A stretch of DNA of 64,000 nucleotides, taken from assembly GCF_947507565.1 (NCBI RefSeq), contig NC_089186.1:1178001-1242000 (forward strand), given 5' to 3'. Both the position numbers and the translations under genes were made by a program. The DNA is from Oscarella lobularis (Eukaryota > Porifera > Homoscleromorpha > Homosclerophorida > Oscarellidae). Below are positions 22,984 through 34,374 of the stretch, in pieces. Numbering within the stretch: position 1 is the first letter of the stretch; every line of letters begins with the position of its first letter. Under the pieces are notes generated by a model. The model was not told where the DNA came from and ran no database searches. It saw nothing but the letters and a program-made list of their open reading frames with translations.

Positions 22984-24260
22984 CTACGAAAGCAGCTCGT
23001 CATATTTCCTCTCAATATAACTTCGGTTCACACCAACCTGCTCAAACCACTTCAGAAGCTGACCTACCGTGGGGGATTTTGCCGTGTTCCACGATTCCAA
23101 CACCCTAACCATACGCACGTTGTTGCCACCATACGATTTGCAGATTTCGTCGAGATCATCCACGCTAAGGAGATAGACACCGACTTCTTCCCATTTAGAT
23201 CCTTTGACGGCAGCGCATGCTCTGATCAGCTCAATTGACACGAAGTCTTCATCCGCCGGAAACGCACCTTTAATGACATCATACAAAAGTATTTACATTA
23301 GAATTAAATATCGATACTTTTAGAACACGATGCGGAAGTGGGGTACACACGTGCCTAAAGTATATAAAGTAATCAGAGAAGATTGCAGCTTTTTCTCCCC
23401 GCGTACCTCTCCCTCAAATGAACGCTTATGATGAAGTGGGCTCCGCGCTTTCTAAAACGAAGATGTTGCAAAACTAAACTATAAAGCCATACGTAAATAC
23501 CTTAAAAGCCCGTTTCTTTCGACAAGAAGAAACTTTTTTCGCAACTGAAAGTGCGGGCTAAAATGTAAACGACTTGTATCAAAATATTTAAATTCTTATA
23601 ATGAATTAAATACCTGTATTTTGGTGTGCCCAATAATTACCAAATCTTTAACAGCAGAATAGCTGCTCCTTTTCGGGCGAGAGGAAAAAAGGACCTCATC
23701 AAAAGCGTTTTCGAAGACCTTCCTATCTACATCACTGGACAAGTAGATAGCCGGATCTTCGTCAAGTCGTTTCAGATAGGCACTGTCCAAATAGAACCAG
23801 GCGAAACGAACACCTGGACTCTTCTCGTTACACACTGCAACGATCATCTGTTTAATAGAGTCTCTTGCAATTTCTTCCGCGATCGATCCGCCACATACGT
23901 ACGTGCGCATGACGGGGCCTCCTTCCCTAATTAGGGCGCGTGCATCTACTCGCTGGCGACCAATCTCGAGCCGTACGCACTCGCGTGTCCTCGCGTGCCA
24001 TTCACGTTCGTATTTACTAGCTCCGCGGCCCTTCGGCATTGGCACCTCCGGGCCGGTCCCACTTTTCATCTCTCCCTCTCGATCGATTCGATTCCGTCCT
24101 TTACCTATGCCTTCTCTAGATGGCTTCGCTTGTGCTCGCAGCTAGCGACGACGACGCACGCTTCGACGTCGCGCTGCATGCGTACGTATAAGCGCCCAAC
24201 ATTTTCTCGCAATTGATCTGATATATCTTTCAGAATTAAACGGCACGTCTCCAAGTCTTC
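22984..24260 (-). pseudogene. Partial COR-Death gene, 5'-truncated
   Basis: The exon at 23290-22984 encodes a Death domain (IRACAAVKGSKWEEVGVYLL, EICKSYGG, RVLESWNTAKSPTVGQLL) close to that of the complete gene at 30203-34245. The exon at about 24069-23612 matches the last part of its COR exon (VCNEKSPGV, WFYLDS, LDEDPAIY, EVLFSSRPKRSSYSAVKDL). Faint similarity continues to about 24260 across an in-frame stop. Roc and ankyrin exons are absent: beyond 24355 lies a repeat insertion. It is a fragment of a duplicated gene and is probably not functional, although the Death domain frame is open. Confidence 0.75.
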
Positions 24261-24354
24261 CCGCCTTATACACGGCGGATCGTCTGCTTTCCGACGCGGT
24301 CTGCCCAGGGGTGTAGCGCAGACGAAGATCAGTGAATTTTTTCGAGGTTGTCCT

Positions 24355-25090
24355 TTCGGGGCCCCCGTGGAGTAGGCATGCACTTGCCTGGCGTGCCACT
24401 GCTCGCATTCCTCAGCATAGAACGATTTCGGAACGAATCTATATATAAACACTAGTAATCGAGGGCGGGTGTGGTTGAGTACTCAGTGCGAACTGGTGTC
24501 ATGGCAGTGCGTGAGGCTTCATTTTTGTGTGTTACGGGAGTGTAGCGGGACGACACGCATTCAGTGTAGATGTAGAATCGTGCTTGGTTTTTCATCACGA
24601 CCGACTATGTTAGTGTGCACGGGTCTTTTCCCTTTGCATTAGGGCTGAAGGCGGCTGGCTGTCAGTAGGTAGGGCGGTTAGAGGTTTAGCAGGTTTGTAG
24701 CTTCTTTCCCCTGAACGTGCTTAGCTGGCAGCCGCCAACCTCCCCCCCCCCCCCCCCCCCCCCAGTTAGACCATTTCAGTGAATTCTATCAGGTAATTTA
24801 GGTTTGAATAGATGCATGCATATTTTAGGTCGATGGATTGTGAGGTAATCTAGGTTAATTAATTAATTAGCGTATAGGCGTAATTCTCGGTCAATGGATT
24901 TTGAGGTGATTTGGACTTACTAGCGTAGTTTGCTTGATTAAAATGCATTTTAGATTAATGGACTGTCAGATAATTTAGGTTTTATTAGAGTGTAGGATTT
25001 TTTATAGGTTTATGGTCTTTTGTGATTTGATTCGAGGATAATCATTTTATGTTTTTAGGTCAAATATATTTTGAGGTGTACAACTCTAAT
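24355..25090 (-). repeat. Partial 1-kb repeat with old 61-bp tandem units
   Basis: Reverse-oriented copy. GGGGCCCCCGTGGAGTAGGC and the GCCTGGCGTGCCACTGCTCG block lead to TTAGCTGGCAGCCGCC at about 24722-24737. A run of 22 C follows (24742-24763), then about five decayed 61-bp units (GGTAATCTAGGTT, TTTTAGGTCGATGGATTG). It abuts the truncated COR-Death gene. Confidence 0.7.
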
Positions 25091-25653
25091 GAAGTGAGAT
25101 GTTGAAGAGAAGACGTCACGATAAAATTCATGGTAAGCACGTAAATTTTGATTCATACCAATTGCTCTGCACGTGCTGTAGTTCATTTCTCTTCTGCAGT
25201 GCCCATAAACCGACACAACGAGACTTTCGGCTCGGTAGGTCAGCGTTCATAAATGTATTATCGAATAAAACATTTTCTTTTTACCTAGAGGGTGCGTTAT
25301 AAACGACAGGCGAATTTGAAGGTTTCTCACAAAGGACGAAAGAAGACTGTAATGTGTATTAGTGTGGTTTTTTTTTTACTTGTATAGAGTGTATGTAGTA
25401 CGTGCAAGTAGATAGGCGCACGGTATATTTTTACGCACGGGCAGCGCGCGCTCTACTGTGTTGCAGATAAGACTTTGCACGTGCCTTCCTTGTCGGCGTC
25501 TCGTGGAGAACATTCCCCAGCGAGATGCAGGGTAAATTTGACAGTTGTCCAATATATATGCATGCATATACGTACGAAAACTACAAGCGGTAATCAATAT
25601 AAGACAACAACAGAAAGGATCCTTGAAGTTGAAGAGAGAAAATGAAAACAAGT
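25091..25653. other. Intergenic, no gene seen
   Basis: 3' flank of the minus-strand kinase gene. Nothing recognised. Confidence 0.4.
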
Positions 25654-27164
25654 CTAAAAAATGTAACTTTTCACGGAGCGACGTTGTGGTAACATTGGAA
25701 AAATCAAAGTTACCTGATCTCCATGCAGCCTACCCTTTACTAATCTTTTCGGATAGCACCGATCATATTCCTCTGACTCTTGAACTCGTTCCAATTGAGC
25801 CAAACAATCGGCGGCAGTCGGCCTCGCGTTCGGATCAACGCAGATCATGTCGCGACACATCTTCACCGCGAGATGACCGACGTCAGCAGCTTGTTCGAAT
25901 CGATGACTGGCAACAGGCAGTTCGCCAGTCATCAATTCAACAAGTGTAACTCCTAAGCTACACACATCGGCCCTCTGCGTATTACGCGCAGCGCCGGGAC
26001 CATTATCTGGCCTTCGCTCCGGAGCCAAATATTTGAGACTCAACGGTCCGGCGGAGACAGACATTTCAGCTAAGCGAGAGGCACCCAAATCGCATACTTT
26101 GGCCTCCATCAACGACGTAACGACCACGTTGGAAGGGCGAATGTCACCGTGGAGAACACCTTCGGGTGCATGCAAGCTGGTGAAGATAGGCAATTCCTGC
26201 CGTCGTTCCCAAAGCGAGGTCAATCTGCTCGCGTAACGAGAGAGGCCATTTCGTACGAAGAGCGGCCCTGATTACGTCAGAAAGCGAGCCTTCGAGAAGT
26301 TCGGTGATGATTCGGAATGGAACGCCGTTCTCCGTTGTTACGCCGCATAGGAAGACGACGTTGGGATGGCGAGCGCGAACGCAGACGGCAATTTCTTGCT
26401 GAAAGAGGCGAAGGTGGTAGTCAGTGTTCAGAAACTCGTAGAACATTTTGACAGCAACAGGGCATCCACGCCAGTATCCAACTCTTACTTCTAAATAAAA
26501 CAACACTTTTCCAGTTGGGTAAAAAACAGTGGAGCCTCGTTATCACGGTCACCCTCAGGCAATTAACCTTTTATAAACACAATATCGTAGAATTGAGTTT
26601 GTAATCCGCTAATCAAGGCTCCACATGCAGTAGTTTAACGACTATCACCTCCATAGCCACCGTCTCCGAGGTTGAGGTCCGTCATTTTGAGATCTCGGAC
26701 TGGAATATGAAGAAATTCTTCTTGGGATTTGGCTTTCTTGAGCTGCTTCTCCTTCTCGGCTTTTTCTTCAATGACAACCCCTTAGTTCAGCCTGAGTTTC
26801 TTCGTAAAGGTCTTTCAATTTTGCGGCAACAAAAACAATTTATACGACACGCGCACTTCTGATATTGTATACTGTTTTCAAGACTCAGACAATCATTTCC
26901 TTTTTGAGCCTTCTCAATTTGAACGTTTGCGTCTTGAACTGCGGTTTTCAAAAGCGCTGAGAAATCCGACAAACGCTTACGCACAATGCAAAGAAACTTA
27001 AGAATTTCTTACCTTGCTTTTTCCGCTCTACAGCGAATCTTTCCTCGTAAAGGCTAATAATTTTTGCTGCAAATTACTCGCTGCAAGCACGTCTTCACAA
27101 AGGCAAACAAAAAGCAGAATTGCGCTTTTGAATACTGTACCTCATTCATTATCATAGGTTTCAT
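25654..27164 (-). pseudogene. Coiled coil-kinase gene fragment lacking ankyrins
   Basis: Exons from about 27050 to 26649 encode a coiled coil (LYEERFAVERKKQ, VQDANVQIEKAQKG, EEKAEKEKQLKKAKSQEE). The kinase exon runs 26490-25654 (VGYWRGCPVAVKMF, ARHPNVVFLCGVTTENGVPF, HGDIRPSN, CDLGASR, YLAPERRPD). It is highly similar to the end of the plus-strand gene at 34375-41680, with the same splice point after GGYG. Two frame breaks are visible: one in a four-C run at 26778-26781, where three would fit, and one in the kinase near 26165. No ankyrin exons lie upstream. It has HGD for HRD and DLG for DFG. Probably a decayed or mis-sequenced duplicate. Confidence 0.7.
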
Positions 27165-27772
27165 CTCCTACTCTGTAATACTAAAGGAGGTGGTAGTGGA
27201 AGGAGACACATATAAGTTGGATTCGGAATTTGTAGAAGTGTAACTCACTCATGTGAATGCATTCTGTGCACCCGGAGTTAGCAAGCGAACTTCCGTCGTG
27301 AGAGTGCATGCATGGGCTCCGATCCACTCAGGAACGTCAATTTTTCTCAGTTGAATTACATTGACAAAGAGACGAACCGACAGAGGCGCAAAAGGCTGTC
27401 AGCAGGCGAAATGAACTGCACATAATTGCAGATTATTTATGGAGAAGAGTAGCTAAACGCAAGGAGAAGGAGAGCAAAGAGCAACGGCGAAAACAGTAAA
27501 CATGATTCCAGATGAATTGGATATTGATATTTGTCGCCATACTGTCTCCAGAAGCTGAGAGAGAACTGCCCTTACAAAACCGTAGACGGAGCAACAAAAG
27601 AGTCTGTTGCAAATGATATCACATATGGTGGACCATCATAGATGCCAAATGGGTTGCTGTCTCAACTATAATTGAATCGGCGAATCACGCTGACTTAACT
27701 GAAGAAATCCGGACCTAACACCCTTTCCTATAATTTGACTGCTTTGGTAATCAATATAAATCTTGTGACTAG
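27165..27772. other. Intergenic between divergent genes
   Basis: No exon, TATA box or repeat is recognised with confidence. It contains the start of the plus-strand ZYG11-like gene. Confidence 0.4.
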
Positions 27773-29376
27773 ATGACCGTGGGTCACGTGCCTACTGGAT
27801 TGCACGTTGCCAAGATGGAAGCTCGCCCGCTATCGCTCTCCGACTTGTCCGTCACATGCCTTTGCCGAACCTCACCGTTATCCGCTGATTTCGACGTTAC
27901 GAATGTGCTCAACGAACCACTGCCGTCGTTCGCCGAAGTCCTTCTCGCCGGGAACGCGATCGTCTTGCCTTACAAGATCTCGAACCAGCTGATCGAAGGC
28001 CTAGCTCGACGCGCTAAGCTGACAGCGAACATGCTGGACATCCTGCTCGGGAAAAGATGCCGTCTGAACACTCTACCACTCACTTCTATCGTGTCTGTTC
28101 ATAAAAAGACGATCGTCGAGAACCTACGAGAGCAGAAGTCCGTGAAGAGCATCGACATATCGTTGAGCCCATGTCTCGGCGATTTGCCCGTTCCTTTTCT
28201 GGAAATTCTCGTGGGGACCCCGACGAGGGACTCCCTCGTGCACTTCGCCGCAAACCGCGCGAAAGGCGCCATCGGTTTACACGTGCTACCGCAATTCTCC
28301 AATTTGAAGCATCTCGACGTAAGCTTCACTGATCTCAGCAAAACTCATCTGCAATTAGCCGTTGCGTCATTACGTCACTTGGAGCATCTGGACGTTTCCG
28401 GAACGATCGTCACTTGGTACGACGTCTTTGCAACTGCCGATATATTTGCGTCGGATCAGCTTAAGTATTTGTCGTTGCACCACCTTGAAATAATGAGCGA
28501 CACTGATTGGATAGCTGGCAGAGGAGACCTCTCTATGGTCCGTCGCTTTTTTGGCAAACAGCAAAGTCTTTCGACTCTTGATCTGTCGTACGCGTCTTTG
28601 CCTTTCTTTCAGTTCACAGCTTCAGCTTGCGACCCGCGTTTCTACGAAACGTGTCGTCATATTTTACGTTGCACGTCGTCTCTCACGCATCTTGACGTGT
28701 CTTACGACTGTACATTGGGTAACGTAACGAATCTGCTTCTCGAAACGAATCGTCTTGATCAGCTACGATTTCTTGGACATGTTGCCATTAACGGATTGGG
28801 TGATATATATAATCCTATGCATACATTGAGGTCTCGTCCTCATCTAAAGATGACTCTTCCGTTTTGGGATCCCAAAGCTTCGTCCTATGAGCGACAGTTT
28901 CACCCGAGATACGTTTTCAAAGGTACTCTATATTTCTACGACGCAACGTACAGTCTTTCCCAGGCAATGGAGACCAGTTATGATGCCTTTATCGCGTCTG
29001 GCCTTGCTCCCCTGATGCAGATGCTCTGCACAGCGTCAAGGCGCTTGCTGACTGAGGAGACTATTGCTTCATTTTTGTCTTCGCTGATTGGTAAACTTCC
29101 CCAATGGGATTTCCTTTTCCCCGGGGCCAATTCCTACTTCATGAATGTCGCATGCGAGCAGATACTGGAGAATTCCATTGTCTTTGCTCTACGAGATAGC
29201 GCCGAAATCGAAAGATGTGATCGACTTTCGTTTGAAAGAAAAAAAGAAAATTTTGCAAACTATTTACTTCAGCTAGTGAAGAATTTTTCGTCTTTCATTG
29301 TCGACAGGCCACCACTTCTATATCTAACTCTCGCATTTTCTCTCAAGTGGAACACACTGCTCGCTTCCAAGTGGGC
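27773..29376 (+). CDS. ZYG11/ZER1-like leucine-rich protein, cut by gap
   Basis: 535 residues are readable before the assembly gap. The N-terminal part has spaced leucine-rich repeats (FSNLKHLDVSFTDLS, LRHLEHLDVSGTIVTWYDV, QLKYLSLHHLEIM, LSTLDLSYASLP, LTHLDVSYDC). An alpha-helical region like armadillo repeats follows (LSQAMETSYDAFIASG, FALRDSAEIERCD). The order LRR then ARM, with a short N-terminal helix-rich segment (MEARPLSLSDLSVTCL), is that of ZYG11/ZER1. Those proteins are substrate receptors of the cullin-2 ubiquitin ligase that recognise N-terminal glycine. Initiation at MTVGH or at the methionine of MEARP is undecided. The frame continues through the Ns to a stop at 29635, so the C terminus is missing, not absent. 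Family call by pattern only. Confidence 0.6.
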
Positions 29377-29576
29377 NNNNNNNNNNNNNNNNNNNNNNNN
29401 NNNNNNNNNNNNNNNNNNNNNNNNNNNNNNNNNNNNNNNNNNNNNNNNNNNNNNNNNNNNNNNNNNNNNNNNNNNNNNNNNNNNNNNNNNNNNNNNNNNN
29501 NNNNNNNNNNNNNNNNNNNNNNNNNNNNNNNNNNNNNNNNNNNNNNNNNNNNNNNNNNNNNNNNNNNNNNNNNNNN
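29377..29576. other. Assembly gap (200 N)
   Basis: Exactly 200 Ns, a conventional size for an unknown gap. It removes the 3' coding part of the ZYG11-like gene. Confidence 0.98.
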
Positions 29577-29639
29577 AAGAAAGCTATCTTCTCAACAATG
29601 GAGAAGATAGGCTTAACATTTTAGCGATTTTATAACAGA

Positions 29640-30202
29640 AGTGGCTAATTTGACCACGCCTACATTAAAATTTTTCGCGCGCCAAACTTCCCCGTTGCCG
29701 AAATCCTGGTTACACCGCTGTTTCGGCGGTATTATCAGTGCACGTTAGCCACAACATAATTTCGGGAAACACTCGGGAAACGGCAGCACGAAAACAGTTG
29801 CGCATAAGTTACATTTCTGCACGTCGACAGTGAGACCGTGAGAATCAGTCGAAAACCGTGAGAGTTGAGATGTCTGATGGCATCTAGACAACGCAAATAG
29901 GTTGCTCATCGGTTACGGCTTTACACTGTATACTCACTAGCGTACGTAGACATTTCGCGTCTCCAAAACCAAGTGACTGATCTGAACGACAACGTACGTC
30001 AAACGAACAACAGAATGGTACGGTAGAAAAAGTTTCCTCTCATTTGATCACGTGGTATTTACATGATTAGTGACAAAAATGTATACCTCACTAAAAGTAT
30101 AAAAATTAGGAAGGGGAAAATAACTCACATGAACTTCTACCGGACAGAAACGCGGCTTTGACACATAAATAAAATAAAAATCTAGCCATAATATCAAAAA
30201 GT
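29640..30202. other. Intergenic, no gene seen
   Basis: 3' flank shared by the converging ZYG11-like and Roc-COR-Death genes. Nothing recognised. Confidence 0.4.
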
Positions 30203-33200
30203 CTACTTACTTGAGTAGAGTTTTGAACGCTCTTCGTACTTTGCCTTGATATGACATCGGTTCACACCAACCTCCTCAAAATGTCCAAGAAGTTGGCCTA
30301 CTGTGGGTGATTCTGCTATGCTCCACGATTCAAGAACCTTCAGCATTCGTACGCCGTCACCGCCATACGATTTACCAATTTCTTCCAGAGCTTCCAAGCT
30401 AATTAGAAAAATACCTATGTCTTTCCATTTTGATCCTCTCACGGCGGCGCACGCTCTCATCAAATTAACGGATAATGGCTCTCCGTCCGACGGAAAAGCA
30501 CCTGAAAACGATCGAATTCTAGAAAATAGACATTAGAGCCTTAACTGTTGAATACCTAGGGAAGACGACGCCGCAACGGTCTCACCACGTGGATCGGTAT
30601 TCTAATATGATCAAACAAAAAAGTACTGAAAATACTGATAATCTTACCCTTTGAGGAACGTCCTGGAATGCTTCATCAGCCCCACGACGTGACGAGATTT
30701 TCTCTCTGTGAGAGTCTCCAACCTAAAGAACAAATTTATGCGATGAATAACAAATATATAAGATATTTATACTGTATAACCAAACTACCTCCTTTTCGGT
30801 GAGTATAAACAAATCTCGAACGGAAGAATACCGACCTTTCTCCGGTCGAATCGAAAACAATACGTGATCGAAAGCCTTCTTCTTTACCTTCATCTCTACT
30901 TCAGCCATAGAGTAGATTGCGGGATCTTCGTCGAGCTGCTTCAATTGCTGGCTGTCCAAGTAGAACCAGTTCAGAATAACTCCTGGACTTCTCTCGTCGC
31001 ACACTCGAGCAATCATGTCTTTAACTTCAGTCAGGAACTCTTTCGCGACTTCGCCAGATGCTCTTTCACTAGACCAACGAAGGACGATATCGATGCAACA
31101 GTGTCCCTTCTTTATTCCAAGTTCGATGCGACTTTCCACCACTTTGTCGTCGACGATTCTCACTAATTTGGCGCCGTCTTTCCACGCTTCGCGACTCGTC
31201 GGCTTGGCCATGCGAGAGCAGCGAGATTGAAAAGCGACGAACGACGACGGCGAGATGATATCCACTGAGAGAGAGCACTCGTATCGCAGACCACGATACA
31301 CGTCAAACTTTGTATCTTCAACCCAAGCGTCGTGATGAATTGAATGCTGAAGAAGCGCTGGAATCTGAAACCTCCCAGGTGAGTTTTTCACCCGAATACA
31401 TAAATCAAGACAAAGAAGAACGCTGACTGCTCCGTAGATGGACACCCTATGTGAAGACGGCGTCCCTCTCTTCTTGCCGTCGTCCTCAAATGCTCTCAAA
31501 GCCGATTCGATGTCAGTTAATGACACTTCGCCGGATTTTTGAGAAGGCATGCCGAAGGGGAAGTAAGGCGGAGCGAGGAATGGACCGATGACGTTATGGC
31601 ACAACCAGAGCGGTCGAGGACAAATTTGACGACCCAGATTAACAATCTATGCGACAATAATAATATGAATAATACGAGTTTAGTTACTTACTATTCCAGA
31701 CGAGTCGAGATACTCAACGGAGACTTTTCTTTCGTCTTTCTTTAAAGTGATGCCAACGTCTTGGACAACCCACTTCTCAAATTCTTTTGACGTCAAAAAA
31801 TTGCGTAACGGAGACTTTCTTTTCTCGTCAGGAAGGCAGAGGTTCTGTTCAATGGCATGGCAAAGCTTGGGTACGTCATCAGCGTCCTGCATGTGAAAAC
31901 AATTTTTAAATTAAAAATTGAGGCGAGTACGCAACTCTACCCCGAGTACATCTTCACGAATGTTTCTTAGCTTTTCTCGCACGTCATTCATGTGAACTGA
32001 GTTTCTTTTACTGCAATCCATTTCGAACACGTGCAAGACTTCAAACGTCTCTTTGAAGTCTTCCTGGAGAGTTTGGGCAACCCGTTTCAGCTGAAAACTT
32101 ACTTCAATTCCCGCCTGCTCTTCAACATCAATCAAATTGAAAATGATCAAAAGGCGAAGACGGGGCTTTAAGTAAAGCGTGCGAAGCGCAGCCTTCACAA
32201 ACGCGCACCAATAGCGCCCGAACTCAAGTAGAACGATTTCTGACGTCATCTGTTGCCCGCTTCGAAAACGAAGAACAAGAGCAAAGATCGTATTTGATTG
32301 TCGAAAGAAGAGACCGTGTGCGCTGTGGAAGGTTGGTTGGGCACCAAAGTCCCAAGTTGATCCCTTGCCCACGCCCTCAATTTCACAATTATGAATTTCA
32401 ACGCCGGGTGTGCGATCATCGACCTTGGGTGGTGGTCGATCGAGTTGAAGAAGAGAATTGACGAACGTCGTCTTTCCCGCCATTTCGTTGCCAACTATGC
32501 ACAATTTAATAGAATCCGGACGAACCTTTTCTCTTTGAAGAACAGAAAATCGAGCGCCGTCCTAATACAATTATTACATCATGGAGATAAAGCAAAAATA
32601 ACTTACGTAACGCTGTCGAAGGAGAACTCTGATTTCACCATCACGAGCAACCTCATAAGGCGTGTTTCCGTCCTAAAGTTCACGTTCAATTTTTTTTAAA
32701 TTTAAAAGGAAATCACGCAACCTGATCTTGACATGTGACGTCAGCGCCCTTCTCAATCAATAGATCAATAATGAACTTGTCCATGGCAGAGTTCTTCGCA
32801 GCCAGATGCAAGGCAGTTAGTTTCTTCTAAATAAAAAGATATAAATAGAGGACGAGTAAGGAATGAGTATTCTGACTCACCTTATTTCTGGCAGAAACAT
32901 CAGCTCCTAATTCAATTAGTTGCTGAACGACAAAAGAAGGATGACGATCACACGCGTGCAATAAGGGTGTCATTCCGTGCTAAAAATAGATTAAATGTCA
33001 AACGAATATGCGAAAAAATCGCAAGAATGCGACCATATCTGCAGAATTGATATCAATGCCTATCTCACTGACAATATATTGAAGAACATCTTTTACTTCG
33101 TCATCTTCACACTTTGAGGGATCGGTGGCATAAAACAAAGCCGTCTGCCCTTCCTGAATAAGAAAGACGGCGATTTGTTGATTGACTTTGCAGCGATAAA

Positions 33201-34245
33201 AAAATCTCACGTGATCTTTTGCACGACACTTAGCTCCTTTTTCATCCAAGAAGCGAACTTTCAATGAACGGTCAGCGAAACTTTGACACGCCCACATAAA
33301 AGGCGTTACGTCCGACTGAAGATGAAGTAAGAATGAACGTATCGCGAGTGAAATCTTCGAACCTCGTCGGTGCCATTAATTACAGCACTGTGTTCCACGA
33401 GCCATTTCACGGCAAGAATGCTTCCATCCGAGCAGGCATGACGCAGGGAAGTGAAGCCCTATTACAAATATCGCACATGTACCACAAAAAAACACATCAC
33501 ATATTACCACTTCATCAATAGCATTGACGCTCAATCCCTTTTCATTCACAAGATAATGAAAAATCTCGTCGGCTTTTTCAGATGACGGAAATTTATTGGA
33601 AGCTGCATGATACTAACAATAAAAAGGTATTGTTATCAGAGTGCTCATATCAATTCTGTTACAATATCATTTGGTGACAAAATATAGCCATGTTCTTCCA
33701 GATAGACCATTTTCTTCATTGTGTCAACGGAACTTGCAGAGGCATGAGAAAATGGCGTACGTCCATCCTAAATAAGAGTGATGAGTGACGCCATCTGAAG
33801 TCAATTCCAAGCCATACGCCGTCTTTTGCTTCGACATTTGCTCCGTTACTGACAAGCAATTCAACGCCAAAAATATTTCCCCACCGACACGCACAGTGAA
33901 GTGGGCGGAGTTGCAACTGCATCCACGCATCAATTAATTTACCAATCCAAAACGTATTGATACCTTTCTTGATGGCTGTTCAATATGTTGATTTGATTGC
34001 TCAAGCACATAGCTGAGCCACTCATCCGCCTCGTCAGCCGTCTCAAACTCTTTTCCTGCCACATAGTGAAGCAATGACCAGTCGTCAGGGTGGTACTAAC
34101 GAAAACAGTGGTGTGAAGGGATGAAAACCCGACTTCTTCCTACCTGTTCAGATCGAAATCCCTTCATCGCAGAAAGAAAACCATCCTCCTTTGTCGCCTC
34201 AAGTATCGTTCTCAATTGTTCGATCGCAGAACGAGAGAGTTCCAT
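30203..34245 (-). CDS. Ankyrin-Roc-COR-Death protein (DAPK/ROCO-like)
   Basis: Exon 1 (34245-34144) starts MELSRSAIEQLRTILEAT. About ten ankyrin-type exons follow to about 32608 (TPLLHACDRHP, RPLHCACRWGN, ALHLAAKNSAM). The Roc GTPase exon (32561-31941) has the P-loop GNEMAGKTT, a DxxG in WDFGAQPTFH and FNLID at the NKxD position. COR exons are 31886-31692 and 31646-30790 (LDEDPAIY). Two small linker exons and the Death exon (30501-30203; VRGSKWKDIGIFL, EEIGKSYGGDGVRMLKVL) close the gene. The stop at 30203 overlaps a good GTAAGT donor, so another exon is possible. This is the order of DAPK1 without its N-terminal kinase. Roc-COR proteins bind GTP and dimerise; Death domains recruit partners in cell-death and immune signalling. 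Acts in the cytoplasm, inferred from the lack of a signal peptide. Confidence 0.85.
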
Positions 34246-34374
34246 CTGTATGTCGCTGCCAAAAACAGTTTTAGAGTACCCGTATGTCTTTCCAACAGCG
34301 AATGTGCGACTTAGCTGGAACTATAGACAGTATTTTATTACCTCCTGTTTGCTCTATCTCAGAACTGTTCTTAG
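34246..34374. promoter_or_regulatory. Compact divergent promoter region
   Basis: About 130 bp separate the ATG of the Roc-COR-Death gene (34245, minus) from the first recognised exon of the ankyrin-kinase gene (34375, plus). No TATA box is seen. The plus-strand gene probably has its start codon here too, possibly at AACAGCGAATG (about 34296-34306), which is conserved with the paralogue. Shared control is likely but unproven. Confidence 0.5.

Noticed and set aside
24105-24452. 115-codon minus-strand frame as a separate gene
   Set aside because: It spans the edge between a decayed COR fragment and a repeat; only the first part has weak homology.
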